NCBI GenBank assembly: GCA_900772745.1
Contig: CAAGRV010000098.1
Location: 1 to 18,782 of the forward strand
Direction of reading: 5' to 3'
Source of the DNA: Clostridia bacterium
GTDB taxonomy: Bacteria > Bacillota > Clostridia > Christensenellales > UBA3700
DNA length: 18,782 nt
Shown here: piece after piece, positions 13,341-18,782 of the stretch
Position numbering within the stretch: the stretch's first letter is position 1
Layout of the letters: every line of letters starts with the position of its first letter
Made by a program: the position numbers and the translations under genes
Notes under the pieces: model-generated
What the model was told of the DNA's origin: nothing
What the model saw: the letters and a program-made list of their open reading frames with translations, nothing else
Database searches by the model: none

Positions 13341-14405
13341 ATGTCAAAATATAATATTGCAGTAATCAAAGGCGATGGCATAGGACCAGAAATTGTCAAT
13401 TCGGCAATGGACGTTCTTACCAAAATTGGCGAAAGATACAACCATACTTTCGACTTCACCCAAAGCATTTGCGGTGGAATTGCCTATGACAAATACGGCG
13501 AGCCTCTTCCAAAGGAGAGCTTGGATATTTGCCTTGCAAGCGACAGCGTGCTCCTAGGTGCGGTGGGCGGTCCTCAATATGACAATTTGCCATACGAAAA
13601 GCGTCCAGAGCGTGCTTTGCTCGGCGTAAGAAAGGCTATGGGGCTCTATGCCAACCTAAGACCAGCCAAAATCTTCCCTGCCCTTGCAGGCGCTTGCCCG
13701 CTCAAAAACCCAAAGAATATTGATATGCTCATCGTGAGAGAACTCATCGGCGGTATCTACTTCGGCGAAAAGGGAATTCGTCAAGGCAAACTCGGCCGTG
13801 AGGGCTATGACGTGATGGCTTACAGCGAAATGGAAGTCGAGCGTATTGGTCGAATTGCTTTCGAGCTCGCCCAAAAACGCCGTGGCAAAGTGTCTAGCAT
13901 TGACAAAGCCAACGTCCTATCTACCAGCGGAATTTGGAGAAAAATCATTCATGATATTCACGAAGACTATCCCGACGTCCAACTCGAAGACGTACTCGTA
14001 GACAATGCGGCAATGCAACTGGTAAGAGATCCGTCCCAATTCGACGTCATCGTCACAGGCAACCTTTTCGGCGACATTCTCTCCGACCTTGCCTCCCAAT
14101 GCGTAGGCTCAATCGGTATCTTGCCATCAGCGTCACTTGGCGAAACAACTCGTGGTTTGTATGAGCCTATCCACGGCTCTGCCCCAACCATTGCTGGCAA
14201 AAATATCGCCAACCCAATCGCAACCATACTCTCTGCCGCTATGATGCTAAGATATGCTTTCGACCTCCAAGAAGAAGGCGAGGCAATCGAAAAGGCAGTC
14301 GAGAAAACTCTCAATGATGGCTACCGCACAGCCGATCTTCAAGAAGAAGGATTGTCCGTGCTCGGCACTAAGGAAATTACCGAAGTCATCATCAACAATA
14401 TCTGA
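13341..14405 (+). CDS. leuB: 3-Isopropylmalate dehydrogenase
   Basis: Oxidises and decarboxylates 3-isopropylmalate to 2-oxoisocaproate with NAD. The 354-aa length is typical. Motifs: GDGIGPE (11-17); RPERALLGVRKAMGLYANLRP (88-108), which carries substrate-binding arginines; RELIGGIYFGEKG (133-145); catalytic Lys189 in SIDKANVL; VDNAAMQLVRDP (220-231); NLFGDILSDLAS (241-252), the metal site; and EPIHGSAP (275-282) for NAD binding. The RELIGGIYFG sequence favours LeuB over isocitrate or tartrate dehydrogenase. ATG 13341 has TTGGAG 6 nt upstream; an in-frame TTG at 13329 directly after the leuD stop is the less likely start. Last gene of the cluster, closed by a strong terminator. Confidence 0.96.
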   Translation: MSKYNIAVIKGDGIGPEIVNSAMDVLTKIGERYNHTFDFTQSICGGIAYDKYGEPLPKESLDICLASDSVLLGAVGGPQYDNLPYEKRPERALLGVRKAMGLYANLRPAKIFPALAGACPLKNPKNIDMLIVRELIGGIYFGEKGIRQGKLGREGYDVMAYSEMEVERIGRIAFELAQKRRGKVSSIDKANVLSTSGIWRKIIHDIHEDYPDVQLEDVLVDNAAMQLVRDPSQFDVIVTGNLFGDILSDLASQCVGSIGILPSASLGETTRGLYEPIHGSAPTIAGKNIANPIATILSAAMMLRYAFDLQEEGEAIEKAVEKTLNDGYRTADLQEEGLSVLGTKEITEVIINNI

Positions 14406-14431
14406 TAAGATATACACTCAGCAAATACAAA

Positions 14432-14466
14432 CAGCCCCAATCCATATCAGATTGGAGCTGTTTTTT
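14432..14466 (+). terminator. Terminator of the leuCDB cluster
   Basis: CAGCCCCAATC (14432-14442) / GATTGGAGCTG (14450-14460), 11-bp stem with one mismatch and a 7-nt loop, followed by six T residues. Confidence 0.9.
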
Positions 14467-14568
14467 GTTTTGCATAGTTTTGTTTGATTGTTGAAAACTT
14501 CGCTTTATGTTGTGGGTATTTTCCATATAGCGCATATCGCTGTCTATACAAAATTCCTTGATTTTCGC

Positions 14569-14593
14569 AAAAAAAATGGAGCTGTTGCTCCAT
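14569..14593 (-). terminator. Terminator of acpP
   Basis: On the minus strand, ATGGAGC / GCTCCAT (7-bp perfect stem, tetraloop AACA) is followed by a run of eight T residues, a few bases after the acpP stop. The gap between this and the leu terminator (14467-14568) shows no gene or site I can support. Confidence 0.88.
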
Positions 14594-14598
14594 AATCT

Positions 14599-14826
14599 TT
14601 ATTTGTTGCTTTCGATATATTTGACAACGTCAGCGATTGTTTGGAATTCGAATGCTGCTGTGTCATCAATTTGGATACCGAACTCGTCTTCTACTGCCAT
14701 AATAATTTCTACTACGTCGAGAGAATCTGCTTGAAGATCATCTTTGAGAGATGTTTCCATTGTCAATTCGTCTGTTGATACATCGAGTGTATCTGCAATA
14801 ATTTCTACCAATTTTTCAAATACCAT
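14599..14826 (-). CDS. acpP: Acyl carrier protein
   Basis: A 75-aa acidic ACP. The DSLDVVEIIMAVEDEFGIQI stretch (34-53) holds Ser35, the site for the 4'-phosphopantetheine arm, followed by the acidic recognition helix. FQTIADVVKYIE (61-72) is the usual last helix. ATG 14826 is preferred because GGAGG lies 8 nt upstream. It carries acyl chains in fatty acid synthesis, or in a dedicated pathway; it is not next to fab genes here, so the choice between a primary and a secondary ACP is open. The neighbouring upstream gene on the same strand is a phosphopantetheinyl transferase that could activate it, although the acpP gene has its own promoter. Confidence 0.95.
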   Translation of the reverse strand: MVFEKLVEIIADTLDVSTDELTMETSLKDDLQADSLDVVEIIMAVEDEFGIQIDDTAAFEFQTIADVVKYIESNK

Positions 14827-14845
14827 ATTATTTTCCTCCACAACT

Positions 14846-14874
14846 ATACTAGCACTTTTTGTGCCGCTCGTCAA
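14846..14874 (-). promoter_or_regulatory. Promoter of acpP
   Basis: Minus strand TTGACG (14874-14869), 17-nt spacer ending in TGC (extended -10), TAGTAT (14851-14846). Predicted start near 14840 leaves a short leader with the GGAGG site close to its 5' end. Confidence 0.65.
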
Positions 14875-14893
14875 TACATATTTGTGCCGTCGC

Positions 14894-15325
14894 TCAAATA
14901 TAACTTCCTATCTCGTGCAACTTTATGTCCCCATCGCTCGAATACACAGACACGATATACTCTGTCCCAACGTCCACCTTATGCACCATTGAGCGGTCAA
15001 CCACTTTGCCTAGCAAGTCTTTGGTGATACCCGTGCCAAGATATTTTGCATACGCCTCCATCTCCGTCCACTCGTCGATTGTGCCAAGGCGGGAAGATAT
15101 TTTCCTATCTTTTCGCTCAATATCTATCCCTACGTCCGAGTGACTGACAGCCATCAAAAACACGCCGTCCGTATGCGCAATAGACACTCCCAGCCCGTCC
15201 GCTGTCGGCTTGCCTAACTTGTCATAATCTAGATTGAGCGGACTGCCAGTGATATTTTGGTAGCTCTCGCACGCCTTTTGTTTTGCTATTTTGTTGTCAA
15301 ATCCCCTGCACACGAATATCAACAT
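14894..15325 (-). CDS. Compact Sfp-type 4'-phosphopantetheinyl transferase
   Basis: Transfers phosphopantetheine from CoA to a carrier-protein serine. The start ATG 15325 (143 aa) is chosen because a TATAAT box ends 6 nt before it; the GTG at 15331 would lie directly against the -10 box. Family motifs: LGKPTADGLGVSIAHT (37-52, cf. GKP...NLSHS), VGIDIER (65-71) with metal-binding Asp68 and Glu70, and WTEMEAYAKYLG (86-97) with Glu90 and Lys94 in the WxxKEAxxK position; the usual first Lys is Met89. Sfp itself is about 224 aa, so the N-terminal half is much shortened while the catalytic residues persist. AcpS is less likely given the WT-ME-AYAK form and N-terminal half. Upstream of acpP on the same strand, 67 nt apart. 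Confidence 0.85.
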   Translation of the reverse strand: MLIFVCRGFDNKIAKQKACESYQNITGSPLNLDYDKLGKPTADGLGVSIAHTDGVFLMAVSHSDVGIDIERKDRKISSRLGTIDEWTEMEAYAKYLGTGITKDLLGKVVDRSMVHKVDVGTEYIVSVYSSDGDIKLHEIGSYI

Positions 15326-15331
15326 AGCCAC

Positions 15332-15360
15332 ATTATATCATACGCCCAAGCTTTTTTCAA
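15332..15360 (-). promoter_or_regulatory. Promoter of the PPTase gene, predicted leaderless
   Basis: Minus strand TTGAAA (15360-15355), 17-nt spacer, TATAAT (15337-15332, perfect). Six nt (GTGGCT) separate it from ATG 15325, and no Shine-Dalgarno site exists. Confidence 0.72.
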
Positions 15361-15369
15361 TGCTTTGTA

Positions 15370-15398
15370 TTGTATATAGCGCTCAAGTATGTTATAAT
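15370..15398 (+). promoter_or_regulatory. Extended -10 promoter of the GH95 gene
   Basis: TTGTAT (15370-15375), 17-nt spacer ending in TGT, TATAAT (15393-15398). The same boxes and TG extension occur at 9795-9823. It is divergent from the PPTase promoter. A short leader with AAAGG (15406-15410) leads to ATG 15417. Confidence 0.7.
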
Positions 15399-15416
15399 AA
15401 TGATTAAAGGTAATAT

Positions 15417-17690
15417 ATGAAATTTTGTGAAAGATTATTTGATTTACAACCAGCCAGCAGTTGGGAATTGTGTTTTCCCCTCGGCAATGGCAACATTGGA
15501 GTTATGCCTACTGGCGGCGTAAACAACGAAATATGGTATATAAATGACGATACACTTTGGTCAGGCAACAAGGCTTTCCACAGACAAAATGACGCCTTCG
15601 GCAATCTCCGCTCATTGGTGATGAAAGAGGACTTCAAACAAGCTGAGGCGACTCTTTGGAAGGACGTGTTGGGCGAATTTACCCAAGGATATTTGCCTAT
15701 GGGCAATGTGGTCATCAACCGCTGCAATGTCAACAAGTCCAATTATAGCCGTATGCTCAACTTGAAGACTGCTGTTCATACTACTTGCTTTGATGACACC
15801 ATGCAGACTAGCTTTGTGTCCCACCCTGACAGAGTTTTTGTCACAGCTATCAACACCAACGCTCACGTTGTGCACAAGTTTGCACTAGACAGTCCACTCC
15901 AAAATTCTACCCACTACGACGTGAAAGACAATGTGGCAACAATGGTGCTAGACGTGACTGCTCCTACCCACGTTGAGCCTGTCTATATGCCATCGAACAA
16001 TCCGATTATTTACGACTCGTCCAACCCTGGTATGAGCGGACAAACCCGCCTCAAAATCACTTCTGACGGCTTGCTCAACCTTGTCGGCAATGAAGTTTGC
16101 GTATCCAATGCGACTTCCATTACCATTTATTTGACTACCGCCACAACTTACAACTTTGCGGGACAAAATCTCGACGAAGTGACCGAAAACACCTTGAACA
16201 AGGCTCTCAGCAAAGGTTATGAAGATATTGCAAAGGACCATATCAGCGACTTTACAAAGTTGTTTGACAGAGCAAGTTTCAACCTTGAAAAGGGTTATGA
16301 CGATGTGGATATGCCTACCAAAGATATTCTCAAAAAGCGTAAAAAATCACCACAACTTGCCGTGCTTTTGTTCAATTATGGCAGATATTTGATGATATCG
16401 GGCTCTCGTGAGGACTCTACTTGTATGAACTTGCAAGGTATATGGAATATGAAAGTCCGTGCGCCTTGGAGTAGCAACTACACCACCAATATCAACACTG
16501 AGATGAATTATTGGAACGTTGACGCCGTTGGCTTGTCCGAATGTCATTTGCCAATGCTCCGCCAAGTGCGTAAAATCGCCGAACAAGGCGTTGTTTCCGC
16601 CAAGAATATGTTTGGTTGCGAGGGCTGGTGCTGTGGTCAAAACAGCGATATTTGGGGCAGTAGTGACTGCGTTGGCACTCGCTCGGATTATAGCCCCGCG
16701 TCTTGGGGATTGTTCATAGGCGGTGGCGGTTGGCTTGCCAGTCATATTTGGACTCACTATGAGTACACCAACGACGTAGAATTTTTGAAAGAATACTATG
16801 ACGTTTTGCGTGGCAGTGCCAAGTTTTTCCTAAGCTATCTAGTCAAAGACGACCAGTCCGACTACTATATCGTATGCCCTTCTTCTTCACCTGAAAATAT
16901 GTATTTCCACAATGGTGGCAGATATGCAATCACCAAAAATGCGACAATAGATTCGACCATTGCCAGACAAATTTTTGGCATTATTGTCAAAGCAAATGCT
17001 GTCTTGCATTGCGATGACGAGTTCGCCAAAGAGTGCGAAGATATGATTGCCAAAATCTACCCATTCAAGATAAGCAAGACTGGCAGACTTGTCGAGTGGT
17101 ATGATGACTACAAAGAAGTGGACAAACACCACAGACACCTATCCCACTTGTACGGCTTGCACCCTGACAACCAAATCTCCCCACTCACCACCCCAGAGCT
17201 TGCCAAAGCCTGCGAAAATTCTTTGGCAGTGCGTGGCAATGGTGGCACAGGTTGGAGTTTGGCTTGGAAAATCAATATGTATGCCCGCTTATTCGATGGC
17301 GATATGGCTCTCAAACTCATCAACAGACAGCTCAAATACATTCCATCACGCACCAATTCCGTTGTAATGCACGGCGGTGGCTCTTACGGTAATATGCTTT
17401 GCGCTCACCCACCATTCCAAATAGACGGCAATTTCGGTGCAATGAGCGGTATTTGCGAGATGCTTTTGCAAAGTCACACCATTCTACATATCTTGCCTGC
17501 CCTACCTTCCAAGTGGAAGAACGGCTCTTTCAAAGGCTTGGTTGCCAAGGGCGGTTATGTGGTGGACTGCGAGTGGAAAAACGGCAAAGTAACTACCCTA
17601 CATATTCGAGGCAAGGGCGAAGATGTTCCTGTACTCATCGACGGCGTAAAGAAAACCGTTCAGCTCAACACCGTACTCAAATTTAATTGA
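15417..17690 (+). CDS. GH95-family alpha-L-fucosidase (or alpha-L-galactosidase)
   Basis: A 757-aa glycoside hydrolase of family 95, an inverting enzyme that mainly releases alpha-1,2-L-fucose from host or milk glycans and plant xyloglucan. The N-terminal beta domain opens with WELCFPLGNGNIGVMPTGGV (16-35) and INDDTLWSG (42-50). The helical barrel contains NLQGIWN (338-344), SSNYTTNINTEMNYW (352-366) with the Asn358/Asn360 pair, SSSPEN (489-494) with Glu493 as probable general acid, HHRHLSHLYGLHP (571-583) and HPPFQIDGNFG (664-674) with Asp670, matching by motif the residues known from Bifidobacterium AfcA. There is no signal peptide, so it acts in the cytoplasm on imported oligosaccharides. 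AAAGG lies 6 nt before ATG 15417. It stands alone, without transporter or regulator genes. Substrate preference within the family cannot be read here. Confidence 0.93.
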   Translation: MKFCERLFDLQPASSWELCFPLGNGNIGVMPTGGVNNEIWYINDDTLWSGNKAFHRQNDAFGNLRSLVMKEDFKQAEATLWKDVLGEFTQGYLPMGNVVINRCNVNKSNYSRMLNLKTAVHTTCFDDTMQTSFVSHPDRVFVTAINTNAHVVHKFALDSPLQNSTHYDVKDNVATMVLDVTAPTHVEPVYMPSNNPIIYDSSNPGMSGQTRLKITSDGLLNLVGNEVCVSNATSITIYLTTATTYNFAGQNLDEVTENTLNKALSKGYEDIAKDHISDFTKLFDRASFNLEKGYDDVDMPTKDILKKRKKSPQLAVLLFNYGRYLMISGSREDSTCMNLQGIWNMKVRAPWSSNYTTNINTEMNYWNVDAVGLSECHLPMLRQVRKIAEQGVVSAKNMFGCEGWCCGQNSDIWGSSDCVGTRSDYSPASWGLFIGGGGWLASHIWTHYEYTNDVEFLKEYYDVLRGSAKFFLSYLVKDDQSDYYIVCPSSSPENMYFHNGGRYAITKNATIDSTIARQIFGIIVKANAVLHCDDEFAKECEDMIAKIYPFKISKTGRLVEWYDDYKEVDKHHRHLSHLYGLHPDNQISPLTTPELAKACENSLAVRGNGGTGWSLAWKINMYARLFDGDMALKLINRQLKYIPSRTNSVVMHGGGSYGNMLCAHPPFQIDGNFGAMSGICEMLLQSHTILHILPALPSKWKNGSFKGLVAKGGYVVDCEWKNGKVTTLHIRGKGEDVPVLIDGVKKTVQLNTVLKFN

Positions 17691-17765
17691 TAATACGAGT
17701 ATAAATACTACCTTTTAGCCTAACCTTTCTTAGTTTTGCTCTCATCGGTAGTTTTCACCAACGAC

Positions 17766-17798
17766 AAAAGGCTTACGACATGTATCGTAAGCCTTTTT
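17766..17798. terminator. Bidirectional terminator between GH95 and the lipoprotein gene
   Basis: AAAAGGCTTACGA (17766-17778) / TCGTAAGCCTTTT (17785-17797), perfect 13-bp stem with 6-nt loop and T5 on the plus strand; the A run serves the minus strand. The remaining gap (17799-17916) shows no gene; a TATCAGT/ACTGATA pair occurs there with a long spacer but no obvious role. Confidence 0.88.
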
Positions 17799-17916
17799 AG
17801 TTTTGCCTATCCGACAAAAACAAACTCAGTCCCATATTTTATTATCAGTTTTCTCCCACCCTATCTAAGACTGATACGTCAACACTGATTTTTATCATAG
17901 ACAAGGAGTTGAAACT

Positions 17917-18492
17917 CTAGCACTTTGCTTTCAATTTGTTCCCTTCCAAAGTCAATACTACCAACTTATCTTCTGCTTTTATGTTTATCTTTTTGTTGTT
18001 TTCATTTATTTCTGCACTTGTATTTGTTTGAAAATACTCTTTTATATTGTCCCAACCGCAACACACTTCTACGCCGTTTTCAATATTTTCAAACCCCTCC
18101 AACGGAATACAATCAAACCATATTCCTTGATTGTCTTTATAAATCACACTCTGTGAGCGTCGCAATACATATCTATTTTTTTCTTTGTTGTAGATTATAA
18201 ATTGTTTGCCGTCATTTTCAAAAACAAATGCGTCTTTGCCCGTATCCGCAAGACTACACAGCCCTTTGAATTGAGCCATCTCTCTCAAAGACCTTTCAAA
18301 ACTCTCTTTGTTTTTGACGCCAAACTCACGCACGGTGCCATTATACACGACGTCGAATACCTGCGCTTTTATGCTGAATTTTACTTCTCCGTACAAAACC
18401 CACAATTCCCTTTCTTTGGGAGTACAACCACCAAGGATTGTACCAAATAAAGTAAATAACAAAAGCAATAATACCACCTTTTTAATTTTCAT
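17917..18492 (-). CDS. Putative lipoprotein, function unknown
   Basis: A 191-aa protein with a classical lipoprotein signal: basic MKIKK, hydrophobic VVLLLLLFTLFG, and lipobox TILGGC with Cys23 as the lipidation site. The mature part is polar, charged and beta-rich, with several cysteines (a CC pair in VEVCCGW and a C-terminal Cys). I recognise no domain. AGGAGG precedes ATG 18492 by 7 nt. The gene is more AT-rich than most of the window, using many AAA, AAT and ATT codons. It is exported and anchored to the outer face of the membrane; no partner is evident. Confidence 0.8.
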   Translation of the reverse strand: MKIKKVVLLLLLFTLFGTILGGCTPKERELWVLYGEVKFSIKAQVFDVVYNGTVREFGVKNKESFERSLREMAQFKGLCSLADTGKDAFVFENDGKQFIIYNKEKNRYVLRRSQSVIYKDNQGIWFDCIPLEGFENIENGVEVCCGWDNIKEYFQTNTSAEINENNKKINIKAEDKLVVLTLEGNKLKAKC

Positions 18493-18581
18493 AATATTTC
18501 CTCCTCATTTTTTATTATTATTTTGTCTTTTCTTTGTTTTCTACTTTTTATACTTCATTCGTTACAAATTGTTCGGTAAAA

Positions 18582-18619
18582 TAATAAAAAAGAGTCAAAG
18601 TTATTAGCTTTAACTCTTT
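18582..18619 (-). terminator. Terminator of the right-edge gene
   Basis: On the minus strand AAAGAGTTAAAG (18619-18608) pairs with CTTTGACTCTTT (18600-18589) over 12 bp including one U-G wobble, loop of 7 nt, followed by TTTTTATTAT. The wobble pairs only in the minus-strand transcript, indicating its direction. It lies about 20 nt after the stop at 18639. Confidence 0.8.
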
Positions 18620-18638
18620 ATCAAAAACAACTCTTTCT

Positions 18639-18782
18639 TTATAGAATTTTATATAAAATACCAATCAAGTCATGCTCATTATCAATATTAGCATTCAAAT
18701 AATAATGTTGCTCCTTATCAGAAAACATCGCCTTGCAGGTATTATTTTCTATAAAATAAGATACTTGTATATCTTTCACACA
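18639..18782 (-). CDS. C-terminal 47 residues of an unknown protein, runs off right edge
   Basis: On the minus strand the frame is open from the window edge to a TAA at 18641-18639. The peptide starts CVKDIQVSYFIENNTCK and ends NEHDLIGILYKIL. It is followed by a minus-strand terminator, which supports a real gene end. No domain can be recognised from so short a piece. The base composition is AT-rich, like the neighbouring lipoprotein gene. Confidence 0.6.
   Translation of the reverse strand, partial: CVKDIQVSYFIENNTCKAMFSDKEQHYYLNANIDNEHDLIGILYKIL

Noticed and set aside
17840..17876. TATCAGT/ACTGATA inverted pair in the GH95-lipoprotein gap
   Set aside because: Long spacer, no U tract and no nearby start codon; likely chance in AT-rich sequence.

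Overview
The window looks like a chromosomal segment from a low-GC Bacillota bacterium of the Clostridia type, probably an uncultured gut lineage. The grounds are a spore germination protease (gpr), AAGGAGG-type ribosome binding sites, sigma-A-like promoters, U-tailed intrinsic terminators, a split cobalamin-dependent methionine synthase, short-type LeuC/LeuD and an intracellular GH95 fucosidase. The taxonomic call is inference. I see no tRNA, rRNA, CRISPR array, transposase or prophage gene, and no gene-free stretch longer than about 300 bases.

Layout, left to right. A minus-strand gene leaves the left edge (1-217, probable membrane permease N-terminus) with a very good promoter. A GNAT acetyltransferase (376-972) and a pair of overlapping single-domain CHR transporters (1069-2362) are on the plus strand. 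They converge on a minus-strand methionine cluster, metF > MetH reactivation protein > metH (6457 down to 2596), across a symmetric terminator. Next comes a divergent pair, a small XRE regulator (minus) and a B-box zinc-finger membrane protein (plus), sharing a palindromic operator-like site. Then rpsT (minus), gpr (plus), an RNAP alpha-CTD-like/WG-repeat protein (minus) and, divergent from it, an SH3-repeat membrane protein (plus) that runs with little gap into leuC-leuD-leuB. After that, acpP and a compact Sfp-type phosphopantetheinyl transferase (minus), a GH95 enzyme (plus), a lipoprotein (minus) and the C-terminus of an unknown minus-strand gene at the right edge.

Functional groups. MetF makes 5-methyl-THF, MetH uses it to methylate homocysteine, and the separate activation protein presumably rescues oxidised cobalamin. 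LeuCD and LeuB carry out the isomerase and dehydrogenase steps of leucine synthesis; leuA is not in the window. The PPTase can charge the adjacent ACP.

The most interesting signals are: (1) three genes whose start ATG lies only 6-7 nt after a well-formed -10 box with a 17-bp spacer, suggesting leaderless mRNAs; (2) an 18-bp perfect palindrome filling the spacer of the B-box gene promoter next to the XRE gene; (3) a cytoplasmic protein joining an RNAP alpha-CTD-like domain to WG repeats, facing a secreted/anchored SH3 protein across one divergent promoter region; (4) that SH3 gene apparently heading the leucine cluster. I did not find one clearly new multi-gene system; the XRE/B-box module and the alpha-CTD-WG/SH3 pair are the best leads.
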